Source of the DNA: an uncultured Lachnospiraceae bacterium
GTDB lineage: Bacteria; Bacillota; Clostridia; Lachnospirales; Lachnospiraceae
Assembly: GCA_905233955.1 (NCBI GenBank)
Contig: CAJOFQ010000010.1
Location: 1-57,334 of the forward strand
Direction of reading: 5' to 3'
Length of the DNA: 57,334 nucleotides
Below the pieces are notes generated by a model. The model was not told the DNA's origin. It saw only the letters and a list, made by a program, of their open reading frames with translations, and ran no database searches. This document shows, in pieces, positions 18,144 through 27,145 of the stretch. Position 1 is the stretch's first letter, and every line of letters starts with the position of its first letter. The translations under genes and the position numbers were made by a program.

Positions 18144-18844
18144 GATTCTTCCTCCGATTCCTTCCACTTAAAATATTCAGCATCAAGATCAACATTGATC
18201 TCGGGTAACTCTATTTCTTCATCATCGGGCTTGTCATCCAAAAGATCCTCCAACCCCTGCTGCCGGAAGTATTCTTCGTTGACCTTGACCTCTATCTGGG
18301 TATCAGCATAGGGATCCTTCTCCTCTTCGCTCTGCCCCTGGGCCTTCTCCTTGGCCCGTCTGGCATTTTCGTCCTCTATTAGCCTTAAGTATTTTTGAGT
18401 ATCTATAAGACCCTGGAGCTGACCCTTCAATTCGTACTGATTGTGCCGGATCGTATTAAGCTCCTCTTTTATATGATTCTGGAGCTCTGTATAGACCCCG
18501 TCAAAACGGTTTCTGGTCTCCTTGACCACATCCGCCAGCTCGTTCAGGGAACGATCTGAATACATCAATGAAGCAGCGTATATTTCCTCGGCATTACGCC
18601 TTGTCTCAAATATCAGCTCATCGTTCTCACGCTGTGCAGCGCGCCTGGCCTTGTCACGGCTTGCCTCGGTAAGCTCATGTTCCTCCATCATGTCATACAT
18701 GCAATCGTTGAGATCCTTAAGGAGGTTCATCATCCGAAGCTTATCTATAACTACTTTTCTCTTGCTGCCCTCGTAAGGCTCAGCCTTGGAAAACAGCACA
18801 TGAATATCACGCAGTACCTTTTCTGTCTTATCCTGTGCTTTCAT
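18140..18844 (-). CDS. coiled-coil protein of unknown function
   Basis: 234-aa soluble protein between hydF and the hydratase gene; the ATG at 18844 follows AAAGGAG by seven bases. It is strongly helical, with long charged stretches ([40 protein letters not shown]) and an acidic C-terminus ([15 protein letters not shown] ... [15 protein letters not shown]). The pattern resembles DivIVA- or V-ATPase-subunit-H-like coiled coils, but no firm family is seen. There are no cysteines for metal binding apart from one near the start. The overlap with the hydratase gene means coordinated production. A scaffold role is only a guess. Confidence 0.8.
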   Translation of the reverse strand: MKAQDKTEKVLRDIHVLFSKAEPYEGSKRKVVIDKLRMMNLLKDLNDCMYDMMEEHELTEASRDKARRAAQRENDELIFETRRNAEEIYAASLMYSDRSLNELADVVKETRNRFDGVYTELQNHIKEELNTIRHNQYELKGQLQGLIDTQKYLRLIEDENARRAKEKAQGQSEEEKDPYADTQIEVKVNEEYFRQQGLEDLLDDKPDDEEIELPEINVDLDAEYFKWKESEEES

Positions 18845-18892
18845 CTTAAGCTCCTTTTTATACTGATACGCAGCAATACACTGCATGTGCCG

Positions 18893-20188
18893 CTAAACAT
18901 TAATAGGAAAAAGCTCCGTTGCTCTGTCCAAAATTCCATGCAGGTACGCGATCATTATTCCATAGTTGGTCATCGGTACCTTGCATTCCCTGGCCCGCTC
19001 AAGCCTCCAGCTCATCTCCTGCGGTGGAAGTGTACAGCCTCCGCAGTGGATGATAAGCTCATATTCTGAAACATCCTCCGGAAATTCGCCGCCACTGGTA
19101 AAATGATAATCAAAATCCCTTCCGGTATGTTCCCTGATCCAGGCAGGAAGCTTCACAGTTCCTATGTCCCCGCACTGCCTGTGATGGGTGCATCCCTCAC
19201 TGATCAGTATCCGGGCTCCATCGTTAAGGCTCGAAATAGCTCTGGCGCCTCTCATCTGTCCTTCCAGATCACCTTTGTATCTGGACATCAATATGGAAAA
19301 TGATGTCAGCGGAATAACTCTTGGAATAATGGAATTGACCTGATCAAAGACCTGGCTGTCTGTGATAACCATCCTGGGAGCCTGGCGAAGAGCGTCCAGG
19401 GTTTTCTCCAGCTCCTGGGGTCTGGTCGCTGCAACACTGCATCCGGCATCCAGCACATCTCTTATCACCTGCTGCTGCGGCAGGATAATCCGGCCTTTGG
19501 GCGCGGATTCGTCTATTGGAATGACCAGGATAACCATGTCATTGGGCTTTAAAAGATCAGCTACAAGCCTTGGTTTTTGGCCGTGGCTTGCTATGGGAAG
19601 CGCAGCCACACGGCTTCTTAACAATTTAGCACCCTGTTCAACAGATGAAACTTGTCCAACAGTGATATTTTGCCCATCATCAGCGTCCTTGCAGCTAAAG
19701 GTTAATATAACATCCTCCGAAACGGACAGCTTTGCCGCAGTCTCCATTACAGCCTGCCTGATGGCGTCCTGATCAATGGCATCTGATTTGTTTAAAACTA
19801 TAAAAAAAGGAATCTTACGCTGCCTGAACTCTGCTATGAGCTGCTGTATTGCTTCATAGCCTCTGTTTTCCCCCGGCTCTGCAGCGTCTATAACTATTAT
19901 GGCAGCGTCGGTTCTATGAAGGGTTCTGGCAGTTTTTTCCTCCCTCATACGACCAAGGGATGTATCATCAGAAAGCCCGGGGGTATCATATATCATGACA
20001 GGCCCAAGGGGCAGTATCTCCATTGCTTTTCTTACGGGATCGGTGGTGGTGCCGGGCTGATCGGATACTACCGCGGCATCCTGACCTGTAAGTATGTTAA
20101 AAACACTGGATTTGCCGGCATTGACCTTGCCAAATATACCTATTTGAAGCCTTTCTGATGTAGGTGTTGTGTTTAAATTATTATCCAT
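18893..20188 (-). CDS. hydF: [FeFe]-hydrogenase maturation GTPase HydF
   Basis: Scaffold GTPase on which the 2Fe subcluster of [FeFe]-hydrogenase is assembled. The 431-aa product has G1 GIFGKVNAGKSS at residues 17-28, G3 DTPGL, G4 NKSD and a C-terminal cluster domain with EGCTHHRQCGD and IIHCGGC, the HydF Fe-S ligands. No strong ribosome site precedes the ATG at 20188, and no alternative start is in frame nearby, so coupling to hydG upstream is possible. hydG lies 51 bases upstream. HydE and the hydrogenase itself are not in the window. Confidence 0.96.
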   Translation of the reverse strand: MDNNLNTTPTSERLQIGIFGKVNAGKSSVFNILTGQDAAVVSDQPGTTTDPVRKAMEILPLGPVMIYDTPGLSDDTSLGRMREEKTARTLHRTDAAIIVIDAAEPGENRGYEAIQQLIAEFRQRKIPFFIVLNKSDAIDQDAIRQAVMETAAKLSVSEDVILTFSCKDADDGQNITVGQVSSVEQGAKLLRSRVAALPIASHGQKPRLVADLLKPNDMVILVIPIDESAPKGRIILPQQQVIRDVLDAGCSVAATRPQELEKTLDALRQAPRMVITDSQVFDQVNSIIPRVIPLTSFSILMSRYKGDLEGQMRGARAISSLNDGARILISEGCTHHRQCGDIGTVKLPAWIREHTGRDFDYHFTSGGEFPEDVSEYELIIHCGGCTLPPQEMSWRLERARECKVPMTNYGIMIAYLHGILDRATELFPINV

Positions 20189-20239
20189 GGCAATTTTCTG
20201 TGCATCCCTTTAAAGAAATACTAAATACATCAGTATTCC

Positions 20240-21658
20240 TTAGAATCTGAAATCTCTCTCTCCCGCAGCGATTCTTTCAAGATATCCCTTGCAGCACTCT
20301 CTTACCTTAGGATTGGTAATAACTGACAGCTCTTTTTCTATGAGGGCATCTCCAATCCGTTTTGTATCCTCAGATGCGTAATCTATGAGATATTCCTTTA
20401 AGGTCATCAGCGCATTGGGATGACAGCAATTGACTATCTGCTTGGATTTTAGAAGCTCCATAAAACGGTCCCCCGTTCTGCCTGCGCGATAGCACGCTGT
20501 ACAGAAGGATGGAACATATCCCAGATCCATAAGCCAGTGAACAACCTCATCCAATGTTCGGTTATCAATAACATCAAACTGTGCTGAATTATCCTCCTCG
20601 GCTTCAGGCTTAACATATCCTCCCACGCTGGTCCTGGAACCTCCTGAAATCTGGGATATTCCAAGTTCCAAAACGCGCTTGCGGCTGGATACGCTCTCCC
20701 TGGTGGAAACTATCATCCCTGTATACGGAACCGCAATGCGGATGCAGGCTACTATCTTAGCGAACACATCATCTGACAGGCCATTATTAAAAGTGTTCGG
20801 ATCAATATCGTCTGCAGGGCGCACCCTTGGAACGGAAATTGTATGCGGGCCAACACCAATATAGGATTCAAGATGCTCGGCATGCATCACTACACCGCAA
20901 AAATCATATCTGTAATTATTAAGTCCAAACAAAACCCCAAGACCCACATCGTCAATGCCTGCCTGCATCGCCCGATCCATAGCCTCGGTATGATATGCGT
21001 AATCGGATTTTGGTCCTGTGGGATGCAGCTTCTCATAGGGCTCCTTGTTATAGGTCTCCTGGAACAAAATGTATGTTCCTATGCCGGCGTCCTTTAACAT
21101 CTTGTATTCTTCGCCGGTTGTGGCTGCAATATTGACATTGACCCTTCTGATATCACCGTTTTTATGGTGAATACCGTAAATTGTGTTGATGCTTTCGAGA
21201 ATGTATTCTATGGGATTCATAGTAGGATGCTCACCGGCTTCCAGCGCCAGGCGCTTGTGTCCCATATCCTGAAGTGCGATAACCTCAGCCTTGATCTCTT
21301 CCTGCGTCAGCTTCACCCGCCTGATGTTTTTATTTTTCGCATGATACGGACAATACTCGCAGCCATTTATACAGTAATTAGACAGATACAGCGGGGCAAA
21401 CATTACTATACGATTGCCGTAGAACTCGTTTTTGATACGCTTTGCCAGTTCGTATATCTCCTGATTCTTCTCAGGAATATCACAATCCAGAAGAACCAGC
21501 GCTTCCTTGTGGCTGATTCCCTTCATATTCGACGCTTTTTGAAGGATCTCGTCTATGAGTGTTTCGTTGTGCTTGTTGGCTTCGGCGTATTCAAGACAGG
21601 AGAGAATCTCTTCGTTGTTAATGAATTCCTCAGCTTTTGGTGAGTTAACATCATACAT
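20240..21658 (-). CDS. hydG: [FeFe]-hydrogenase maturation radical SAM protein HydG
   Basis: Cleaves tyrosine to supply the CO and cyanide ligands of the hydrogenase H-cluster. The ATG at 21658 is nine bases after AGGAA; a GTG at 21667 sits on that site. The 472-aa product has the radical-SAM motif C-ING-C-EY-C at residues 96-103. The second cluster motif is CTAC followed by 22 residues and Cys near the C-terminus, the HydG hallmark. A hairpin (AATACT/AGTATT) lies around the stop, between hydG and hydF. The gene for the 954-aa secreted protein ends 46 bases upstream. Confidence 0.96.
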   Translation of the reverse strand: MYDVNSPKAEEFINNEEILSCLEYAEANKHNETLIDEILQKASNMKGISHKEALVLLDCDIPEKNQEIYELAKRIKNEFYGNRIVMFAPLYLSNYCINGCEYCPYHAKNKNIRRVKLTQEEIKAEVIALQDMGHKRLALEAGEHPTMNPIEYILESINTIYGIHHKNGDIRRVNVNIAATTGEEYKMLKDAGIGTYILFQETYNKEPYEKLHPTGPKSDYAYHTEAMDRAMQAGIDDVGLGVLFGLNNYRYDFCGVVMHAEHLESYIGVGPHTISVPRVRPADDIDPNTFNNGLSDDVFAKIVACIRIAVPYTGMIVSTRESVSSRKRVLELGISQISGGSRTSVGGYVKPEAEEDNSAQFDVIDNRTLDEVVHWLMDLGYVPSFCTACYRAGRTGDRFMELLKSKQIVNCCHPNALMTLKEYLIDYASEDTKRIGDALIEKELSVITNPKVRECCKGYLERIAAGERDFRF

Positions 21659-21704
21659 AACGGTCACTTCCTTTCGCGCAGGAAACGCTTTTATCAGCGT
21701 TTCC

Positions 21705-24569
21705 TTAATAGTCTGTCTGCTCCATCTGCATTGACTCCTCGGCTGCTGCTCTTGCCGCCTGCTGCTCCATTATAATGGCTTTTTCATCATCTATATCTTC
21801 ATCTTCGTCTTCGTTACTATCTTCGTCCTCATCTTCTTCATCGTCTTTGAGGTAAACCAGGTCTTCATCCTCATTATCGCCGTTTATATAATCCATCCAT
21901 TCCTCGTCACTGTCAAAATCATCCCTGGTCAGTCCATTAACCTCCACATCGTCATCGGGAATCTCAGGCTCTTCCTCTTCTTCCGGGGCTTCTTCTGTAA
22001 CCTCCAAATCAACTTCTGCGTTCTCTTCTGCCAAAGTGTCAATATCCTCATCAACAGCTTCTACCATGGCGTCTTCGATAGCCTCGTCTGTGCTGCGTCC
22101 CTCTTCTACAAGGCGGCGAAGCAGCGCGTAATCCAGATCGTAGTCCACAAACTGCCATTCAAAATCATCCGCCGCATAACAGATATTGCCATTAAGATCC
22201 ATCAGCATGATAATGGATTCGTCTGAGGATAAATCGTCATATTCTATTCCGTTAACAGTGATCTTGGAAGTATCCTGATCCGGCAGATCAGTACCGGCAG
22301 CAGGTGTTCCATCCTCCAAATAGTAGATATCTGTGACATTGCGGCAAATGTATCTGCCTTTTGCACCTTCACTTGTATCGTAAAGAGAAACTGCAAACGC
22401 TTTGCCGTCTGCGGTAAAATAATTTACCTCCCCGGGGCCCGGATAATGAGCGAATCCCAGATCAGTATAACGAACGACTACCTTGCCTTCCTTGTTCTTC
22501 TCTCTTGTGTCCTCAGATTCTCCGTCTCCCAAAAAAGCGAAGAAATAATGCTTGCCATAAATCACACTGTCAGAAGCATCATAATATATGCGCCCCTCGT
22601 CGTCAGCGTAGAACAATACCTGCCCCTCTGTATTTGCACAGACATATCTGGCAAATGACGGCGCATATTCCCTGTCAGAATCAGTAACATTCCAGATCAT
22701 GAACTGCTTGGATGCCTCATCTGATGATGCTTCAGAAGCATATCGTCCGTCTGATGATGAAATCACTTTTGATGTGCCAGCAGCAGAACCACTGATATGA
22801 TCAACAGGAAGCTCAATGGTGGCGGATGTGCCGCTGGCATGCTCTAACAGTGCCATGACGGTATCCCCATCCATCGCCAGTCCCGAAGAATCCAAAAGCC
22901 CCTGCAATCCTGTCAGGCAAATGCTCTTATCTTCATCAGAATAAAAACGCTTTTCCGTGGCGTCATAATAGAGCGACATATCATCTCTGTAGCTGATGTT
23001 GCCCTTTTTATCTGCTGTAAAAAGCAGCTGGCCATCCGTGGTCACTCCAATGTACTGACGGAAATTGCCTTCTGCTATGTCGCCATTTTCATCACGCCAC
23101 ACGCCATATTCATCCAGATTGGCAAGATCCCTGTCTGTCTGCCGGCGAACCAGTACATCCCTCGCCGCCCCGTGAAGCGAAACCTTTAGATTGACATACT
23201 CATCCCCTTCGGGAAGAGCATCTTCTCCCAAAAGCTCACTCATACTGGAAGGGCGCTCCTGGGCATCAATCGCCGTAAGCCCTGAGACATCTTCCTCATC
23301 CTGCAGGGCATCCATTACATCCGCCTCTTCTTCTCCGGGCTGCTCTTCGTCTATGGGAGTAAGACTGGAAATAGAGTCCATGATATGTGAAGCAACATAT
23401 GGAATGGATTCTTTTTCGTCCAGAGATTTTCTGCCTGCCAAAAGAATATAGTCCGCATCCTCGCTTGGACTGTCATAATCCAATGTGCCAGAGGTATCCG
23501 CTGTGAATACAACTCCGCCATCGTCACTGCGGCATATGTATCCTTCATTGGCTTCCTGATCTGCTCTTGTAACGGAAAAAACCTGATCTCCCAAGGCAAA
23601 TTGTATTTCCTCTCCTGCCAGAGGATAATGCCTCATCCCCAGCTGCTCGTAGGAGCTAACCAGACTGGCGTCTTCCTTTGTGCCGCCTAAATTCAGATCA
23701 GATGATCCTGTAAGTATCTTATATACACCGCTGTCAGCGGTATTGTCTGCAGATTCTGTCAAAAACCTTCCATTATCAAAATCTACAATATCAGAGAGGT
23801 TGTATATTATATTCTCATCCTTATCTGCGTAAAAAATTACCTGCCCGCTGTCATTCAGGCACACATACTGCGCCTCATCAGGTGCATTGGCGTCAGTATT
23901 ATCTGTATATTCTATATGAACATTACCGGCGCCGGGCAGCTCGAAGGTCCTGCCCAGGTTGTCCCGGACCATATTATCTGTGTTAAACACCGGGGAAATA
24001 CTGCTGGCTTCGGAGTCGTCTTCTCTTGTATACCAATAACCCTCCTGTGACAAAGCGGCCGTAATCAGACCGCTAAGACCTGAATATACCAGATCGCCTT
24101 CGGGCTCAGCATAGACCATTCCTGTGCTGCTGTCATAGTCCGCCCAGAGAGAAGAAGAGTAAGTGATAGCACCATCGGAATCAGCAGAAAAAATCTCCAC
24201 TCCGTCTGAATCTGTAGCTGTGTAGCGATTACCTCCTAACAGGTCGTCAATGCGCCGGATGTAGATTTTTTTGCCATTAAAATCGGTCTTAACACAGCCG
24301 TCCTCACCTGGCCAGTTCCCGGAATCTCCCAGAAGCTCATTTAAGCTGCTGCAAACACCGTTTGTTGTGACAACGGATGTCTCCTTAGCAGAATCCTTAA
24401 ATTCCACATCAGACGAAATCTGCGAATCTGTTGTGATGCCGATCTTTGATAGCTTGTCAAGCTTAGCAGGAGGCCCGGCAGCAAGAACTCTTTCCATGCC
24501 GTTTGATCCTGACATAATTAACGAAACAGACAGCGCAGCAGCCGCCATTTGCCTCGACATATTCCTCAT
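21705..24569 (-). CDS. large acidic secreted protein with internal duplication, unknown
   Basis: 954-aa exported protein of unrecognised family. The ATG follows AGAGGAG. A signal peptide ends near residue 31 (MERVLAAGPP). The body is two tandem copies of a three-part block, about residues 73-385 and 455-830. The copies start SSLNELLG and SSMSELLG, continue through LSGLI / LQGLL, and include LGMRHYPLAGE matched by LGFAHYPGPGE. Each part holds a 22-residue motif of the pattern Y-x-C-x-(N/D)-x-x-G-(Q/V)-(V/L)-F-x-A-D-x-x-G-x-I-x-Y, six times in all (for example YVCLNDSGQVIFYADKDENI). The C-terminal 130 residues are extremely acidic, rich in Glu/Asp. There is no sortase motif or C-terminal membrane anchor. 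Calcium-dependent or surface binding is a guess. Confidence 0.85.
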   Translation of the reverse strand: MRNMSRQMAAAALSVSLIMSGSNGMERVLAAGPPAKLDKLSKIGITTDSQISSDVEFKDSAKETSVVTTNGVCSSLNELLGDSGNWPGEDGCVKTDFNGKKIYIRRIDDLLGGNRYTATDSDGVEIFSADSDGAITYSSSLWADYDSSTGMVYAEPEGDLVYSGLSGLITAALSQEGYWYTREDDSEASSISPVFNTDNMVRDNLGRTFELPGAGNVHIEYTDNTDANAPDEAQYVCLNDSGQVIFYADKDENIIYNLSDIVDFDNGRFLTESADNTADSGVYKILTGSSDLNLGGTKEDASLVSSYEQLGMRHYPLAGEEIQFALGDQVFSVTRADQEANEGYICRSDDGGVVFTADTSGTLDYDSPSEDADYILLAGRKSLDEKESIPYVASHIMDSISSLTPIDEEQPGEEEADVMDALQDEEDVSGLTAIDAQERPSSMSELLGEDALPEGDEYVNLKVSLHGAARDVLVRRQTDRDLANLDEYGVWRDENGDIAEGNFRQYIGVTTDGQLLFTADKKGNISYRDDMSLYYDATEKRFYSDEDKSICLTGLQGLLDSSGLAMDGDTVMALLEHASGTSATIELPVDHISGSAAGTSKVISSSDGRYASEASSDEASKQFMIWNVTDSDREYAPSFARYVCANTEGQVLFYADDEGRIYYDASDSVIYGKHYFFAFLGDGESEDTREKNKEGKVVVRYTDLGFAHYPGPGEVNYFTADGKAFAVSLYDTSEGAKGRYICRNVTDIYYLEDGTPAAGTDLPDQDTSKITVNGIEYDDLSSDESIIMLMDLNGNICYAADDFEWQFVDYDLDYALLRRLVEEGRSTDEAIEDAMVEAVDEDIDTLAEENAEVDLEVTEEAPEEEEEPEIPDDDVEVNGLTRDDFDSDEEWMDYINGDNEDEDLVYLKDDEEDEDEDSNEDEDEDIDDEKAIIMEQQAARAAAEESMQMEQTDY

Positions 24570-24589
24570 TAGTTCTCTCCTCTAATAAA

Positions 24590-24698
24590 CACAGTTTATT
24601 ATCTGACTTACTCTGTCGGATGCCAGTACTGCGACGCGAAGCTAGTCCTTTAGGGTCATCAATTCACACTTCGTGTTCATTGGACAGTACTAGGCTCC
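24590..24698. repeat. structured intergenic repeat, copy A
   Basis: Starts CACAGTTTATTATCTGACTT and ends TTGGACAGTACTAGGCTCC. It shares blocks in the same order with 50654-50733. It folds as an outer stem, GGA(T)GCCAGTACT with AGTACT(A)GGCTCC, and an inner CTTCG-type hairpin, CAAT..ACAC TTC GTGT..ATTG. It sits in the 440-base gap between the divergent secreted-protein genes. Confidence 0.6.
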
Positions 24699-24708
24699 TC
24701 ATAAAAAC

Positions 24709-24762
24709 ACAATCTATCGCCTGACTTAAGGACTGCAGATTATTTCGCGACAGTTCCCTAGC
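24709..24762. repeat. degenerate half copy of the same repeat
   Basis: CACAATCTATCGCCTGACTTA matches the first 21 bases of copy A at most positions; the rest, with GGACTG and CAGTTCC around a TTCGCG loop, forms its own small hairpin. The sequence from 24763 to 24884 is AT-rich and shows nothing clear. Confidence 0.4.
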
Positions 24763-24884
24763 CCGTCATATGCTAAAATTCCCCCAATGATAGCAATATT
24801 ATCCTATAATACTCCAAAACAGCCGTAATTTCAACAAATATGGAGAGGATATCCATTGAAGTTTTGCTGTTTTTATCGTATCAT

Positions 24885-24921
24885 TGATGAGGGCAAAATT
24901 ACATTTTGCCTGGTATCATCA
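24885..24921 (+). promoter_or_regulatory. hairpin in the leader of the DUF3089 gene
   Basis: GGCAAAAT TAC ATTTTGCC is a perfect 8-bp stem, nested in TGATGA/TCATCA. No T-run follows, so it is probably a leader structure rather than a terminator. Confidence 0.45.
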
Positions 24922-24947
24922 TTATTAATCAAGGAGCCTTGGCTGGT

Positions 24948-25013
24948 ATGGAGCAGATTCAGCAATTGACACACCATTTACACAGGTTCCGCACCAGAAG
25001 GAGGATTATATGA
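24948..25013 (+). CDS. possible leader peptide overlapping the DUF3089 start
   Basis: A 21-codon frame (MEQIQQLTHHLHRFRTRRRI..) begins 11 bases after AAGGAG and ends with a TGA that overlaps the ATG of the DUF3089 gene. The main gene has its own strong AGAAGGAGG within this frame. It could tune translation of the main gene or be chance. Confidence 0.25.
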   Translation: MEQIQQLTHHLHRFRTRRRII

Positions 25014-27049
25014 AGAAAATGTGGTTCAATCGGTTTGGAGCCGTATTCCTGGCGGCTGCGTTGATATTAACAACGCAATCTCCCGGATACGCGAGCGTTG
25101 CGTTTGCAACCAATATCACAGCTGTACAGAGCCAGACAGAAGGGTATGAATTTGGAGAGCTTGTGGGGACACCCTCCGATTATTCAAATCCTGATAACTG
25201 GTATCAGATACCGGACATCACCAAAAAAGTAGATACTTTTTATATCTACCCGACTTCCTACATAGACCTTGACAAGGACGCACCACTCATATGCGGAATT
25301 GACAATCCCGACATGCGCGAGGGAGTAGTCGGTTCTTATCAAGCATCAGGCGAGATTTTTGAAGAATCCACAAATGTTTTTGCGCCTTATTACCGTCATA
25401 CTAATCTCAAGGCCGCCATCGGCATGACAACAAGTGAATATCTCAAATTCCAGACTCAGGAACAGCGTACGGATATATATGCTGCTTTGGATTATTATTT
25501 TGAGCATTACAATAACGGCCGCCCCTTTATTCTGGCTGGTCATTCCCAGGGTTCTGCAATGACCAAGATAGTTGTAATGGAGTATATGCGCATGCATCCC
25601 GAGTATTACAGCAGGATGATCGCAGCCTATGTTGTAGGCTTTGCCGTTACCAAAGACGATCTGGACAAGCATCCGCACCTGAAGTTCGCAGAGGGGGAAA
25701 GCGATTACGGCGTTGTTTTATCCTGGAATACCGAGGGCACTGCCAATAGTGGCGCGCAAAACATTGTAGTTGACAATAATTCTGTCAGCATCAACCCCCT
25801 TAACTGGAAGCGCGACGCAACATATGCGCCAGCCACTCTCAATCTCGGAAGCCGTATGAGGGACTCCTCTACACATGAATATGTTATCACCCAGCCGGGT
25901 TACGCGGATGCTTATGTCAATACTGACAGGGGCGTCGTTCTTACCAACAGTACAAAAGATCACTATATACATGTGAGAGGATTCGATGATCTTTTCGGTC
26001 CTGCAAGCTATCATAACGGAGATTACGGTCTGTATTATTACAATATTCGCGACAACATTGCAAAGAGAATTGGCGCTTATCTGCTTGACCATAATGATTA
26101 TAAGATCAAGAGTACAGGTAAAAAGCTGACTGATTATTCCAGAGAATCCAACTGGATTAATATTCCAAAGATTAAAAAGGATGTGGATACTTTCTATCTT
26201 TATCCGACTTCATATTTAACATACGACAAATCTTCTGCTCCCAAATACTCAGGAAGCCGTAACAAGGACATGCGTAAGAATGCTGCTGAAAATTTTGCCG
26301 AGTATTCCCCTGCATTTTCCGATTATACGAATGTGTTTGCACCTTATTACAGCCAGGCAAGCATTCCCGCTCTGGCCAATGCCAAGAATAATGGCTATAA
26401 TGTGTTATCCAAGGATCCCAGAACTGATGTCTACACTGCACTGGACTACTATTTCAAGCACTACAATCAGGGAAGACCATTCATTCTGGCCGGACATTCT
26501 CAAGGGTCAATGATGATCCGTATGATCTTAAGGGATTACATGCAGGAGCATCCGGATTATTACAAGAGAATGGTAGCTGCTTACGCAATCGGCTATTCTA
26601 TCACACAGGATGACCTGGATGCGCATCCTTATCTGCGTTTTGCAGAGGGTGCTTCTGATACCGGGGTTATCGTATCATGGAACACTGAGGGCAAGGGCAA
26701 TAAAGACAGCCAACTGGTTCTGAAAAATGCCATCAGCATCAATCCTATCAATTGGAGAAGAGACGAGGTTAAAGCATCTGCTTCAGAGAATATGGGTTCT
26801 GTGATAACCAGCGATTCAGGCAAAACCTCCGTTAAGAAACCGGGCGTGGCTGACGCGAGAGTTGACACAGCCAGAGGCGTAGTCATCTGCTCCAACAAAA
26901 AATATCCATACAGCGATACCAGTGCACTTTTGAATGGAAAACAGGTTTTCGGCAAAAAGAGTTTTCACAGATATGATTATGGCTTCTATTTCTACAATAT
27001 TAAGGATAATGTTAAGACCAGAATAGAGGCTTGGAAGGCGAAGAATTAA
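25010..27049 (+). CDS. secreted protein with two DUF3089 hydrolase domains
   Basis: 679-aa exported protein; AGAAGGAGG precedes the ATG. A signal peptide ends near residue 34 (YASVAFA). Two tandem copies of an alpha/beta-hydrolase-like DUF3089 domain occupy about residues 50-350 and 375-679. Matching blocks are DTFYIYPTSY / DTFYLYPTSY, NVFAPYY in both, RPFILAGHSQGSAM / RPFILAGHSQGSMM (nucleophile Ser), and ADAYVNTDRGVV / ADARVDTARGVV. Both nucleophile elbows are intact, so both halves may be active. Substrates of DUF3089 proteins are not established; an esterase or lipase role is inferred from the fold. A strong terminator follows. Confidence 0.85.
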   Translation: MKKMWFNRFGAVFLAAALILTTQSPGYASVAFATNITAVQSQTEGYEFGELVGTPSDYSNPDNWYQIPDITKKVDTFYIYPTSYIDLDKDAPLICGIDNPDMREGVVGSYQASGEIFEESTNVFAPYYRHTNLKAAIGMTTSEYLKFQTQEQRTDIYAALDYYFEHYNNGRPFILAGHSQGSAMTKIVVMEYMRMHPEYYSRMIAAYVVGFAVTKDDLDKHPHLKFAEGESDYGVVLSWNTEGTANSGAQNIVVDNNSVSINPLNWKRDATYAPATLNLGSRMRDSSTHEYVITQPGYADAYVNTDRGVVLTNSTKDHYIHVRGFDDLFGPASYHNGDYGLYYYNIRDNIAKRIGAYLLDHNDYKIKSTGKKLTDYSRESNWINIPKIKKDVDTFYLYPTSYLTYDKSSAPKYSGSRNKDMRKNAAENFAEYSPAFSDYTNVFAPYYSQASIPALANAKNNGYNVLSKDPRTDVYTALDYYFKHYNQGRPFILAGHSQGSMMIRMILRDYMQEHPDYYKRMVAAYAIGYSITQDDLDAHPYLRFAEGASDTGVIVSWNTEGKGNKDSQLVLKNAISINPINWRRDEVKASASENMGSVITSDSGKTSVKKPGVADARVDTARGVVICSNKKYPYSDTSALLNGKQVFGKKSFHRYDYGFYFYNIKDNVKTRIEAWKAKN

Positions 27050-27066
27050 GCTCATAGCTTTATAAA

Positions 27067-27136
27067 AAGAGGGTCATAAAGTCTTCAATTTTTGCTCAGA
27101 CATAAAATTTGAACTTTATGACCCTCTTATTTTTTT
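27067..27136 (+). terminator. long-stem intrinsic terminator
   Basis: AAGAGGGTCATAAAGT (27067-27082) pairs perfectly over 16 bases with ACTTTATGACCCTCTT (27113-27128). The inner TTCAATTTT/AAAATTTGAA arms lengthen the stem, and a T-rich tail follows. Confidence 0.9.
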
Positions 27137-27145
27137 GCAATTTGA

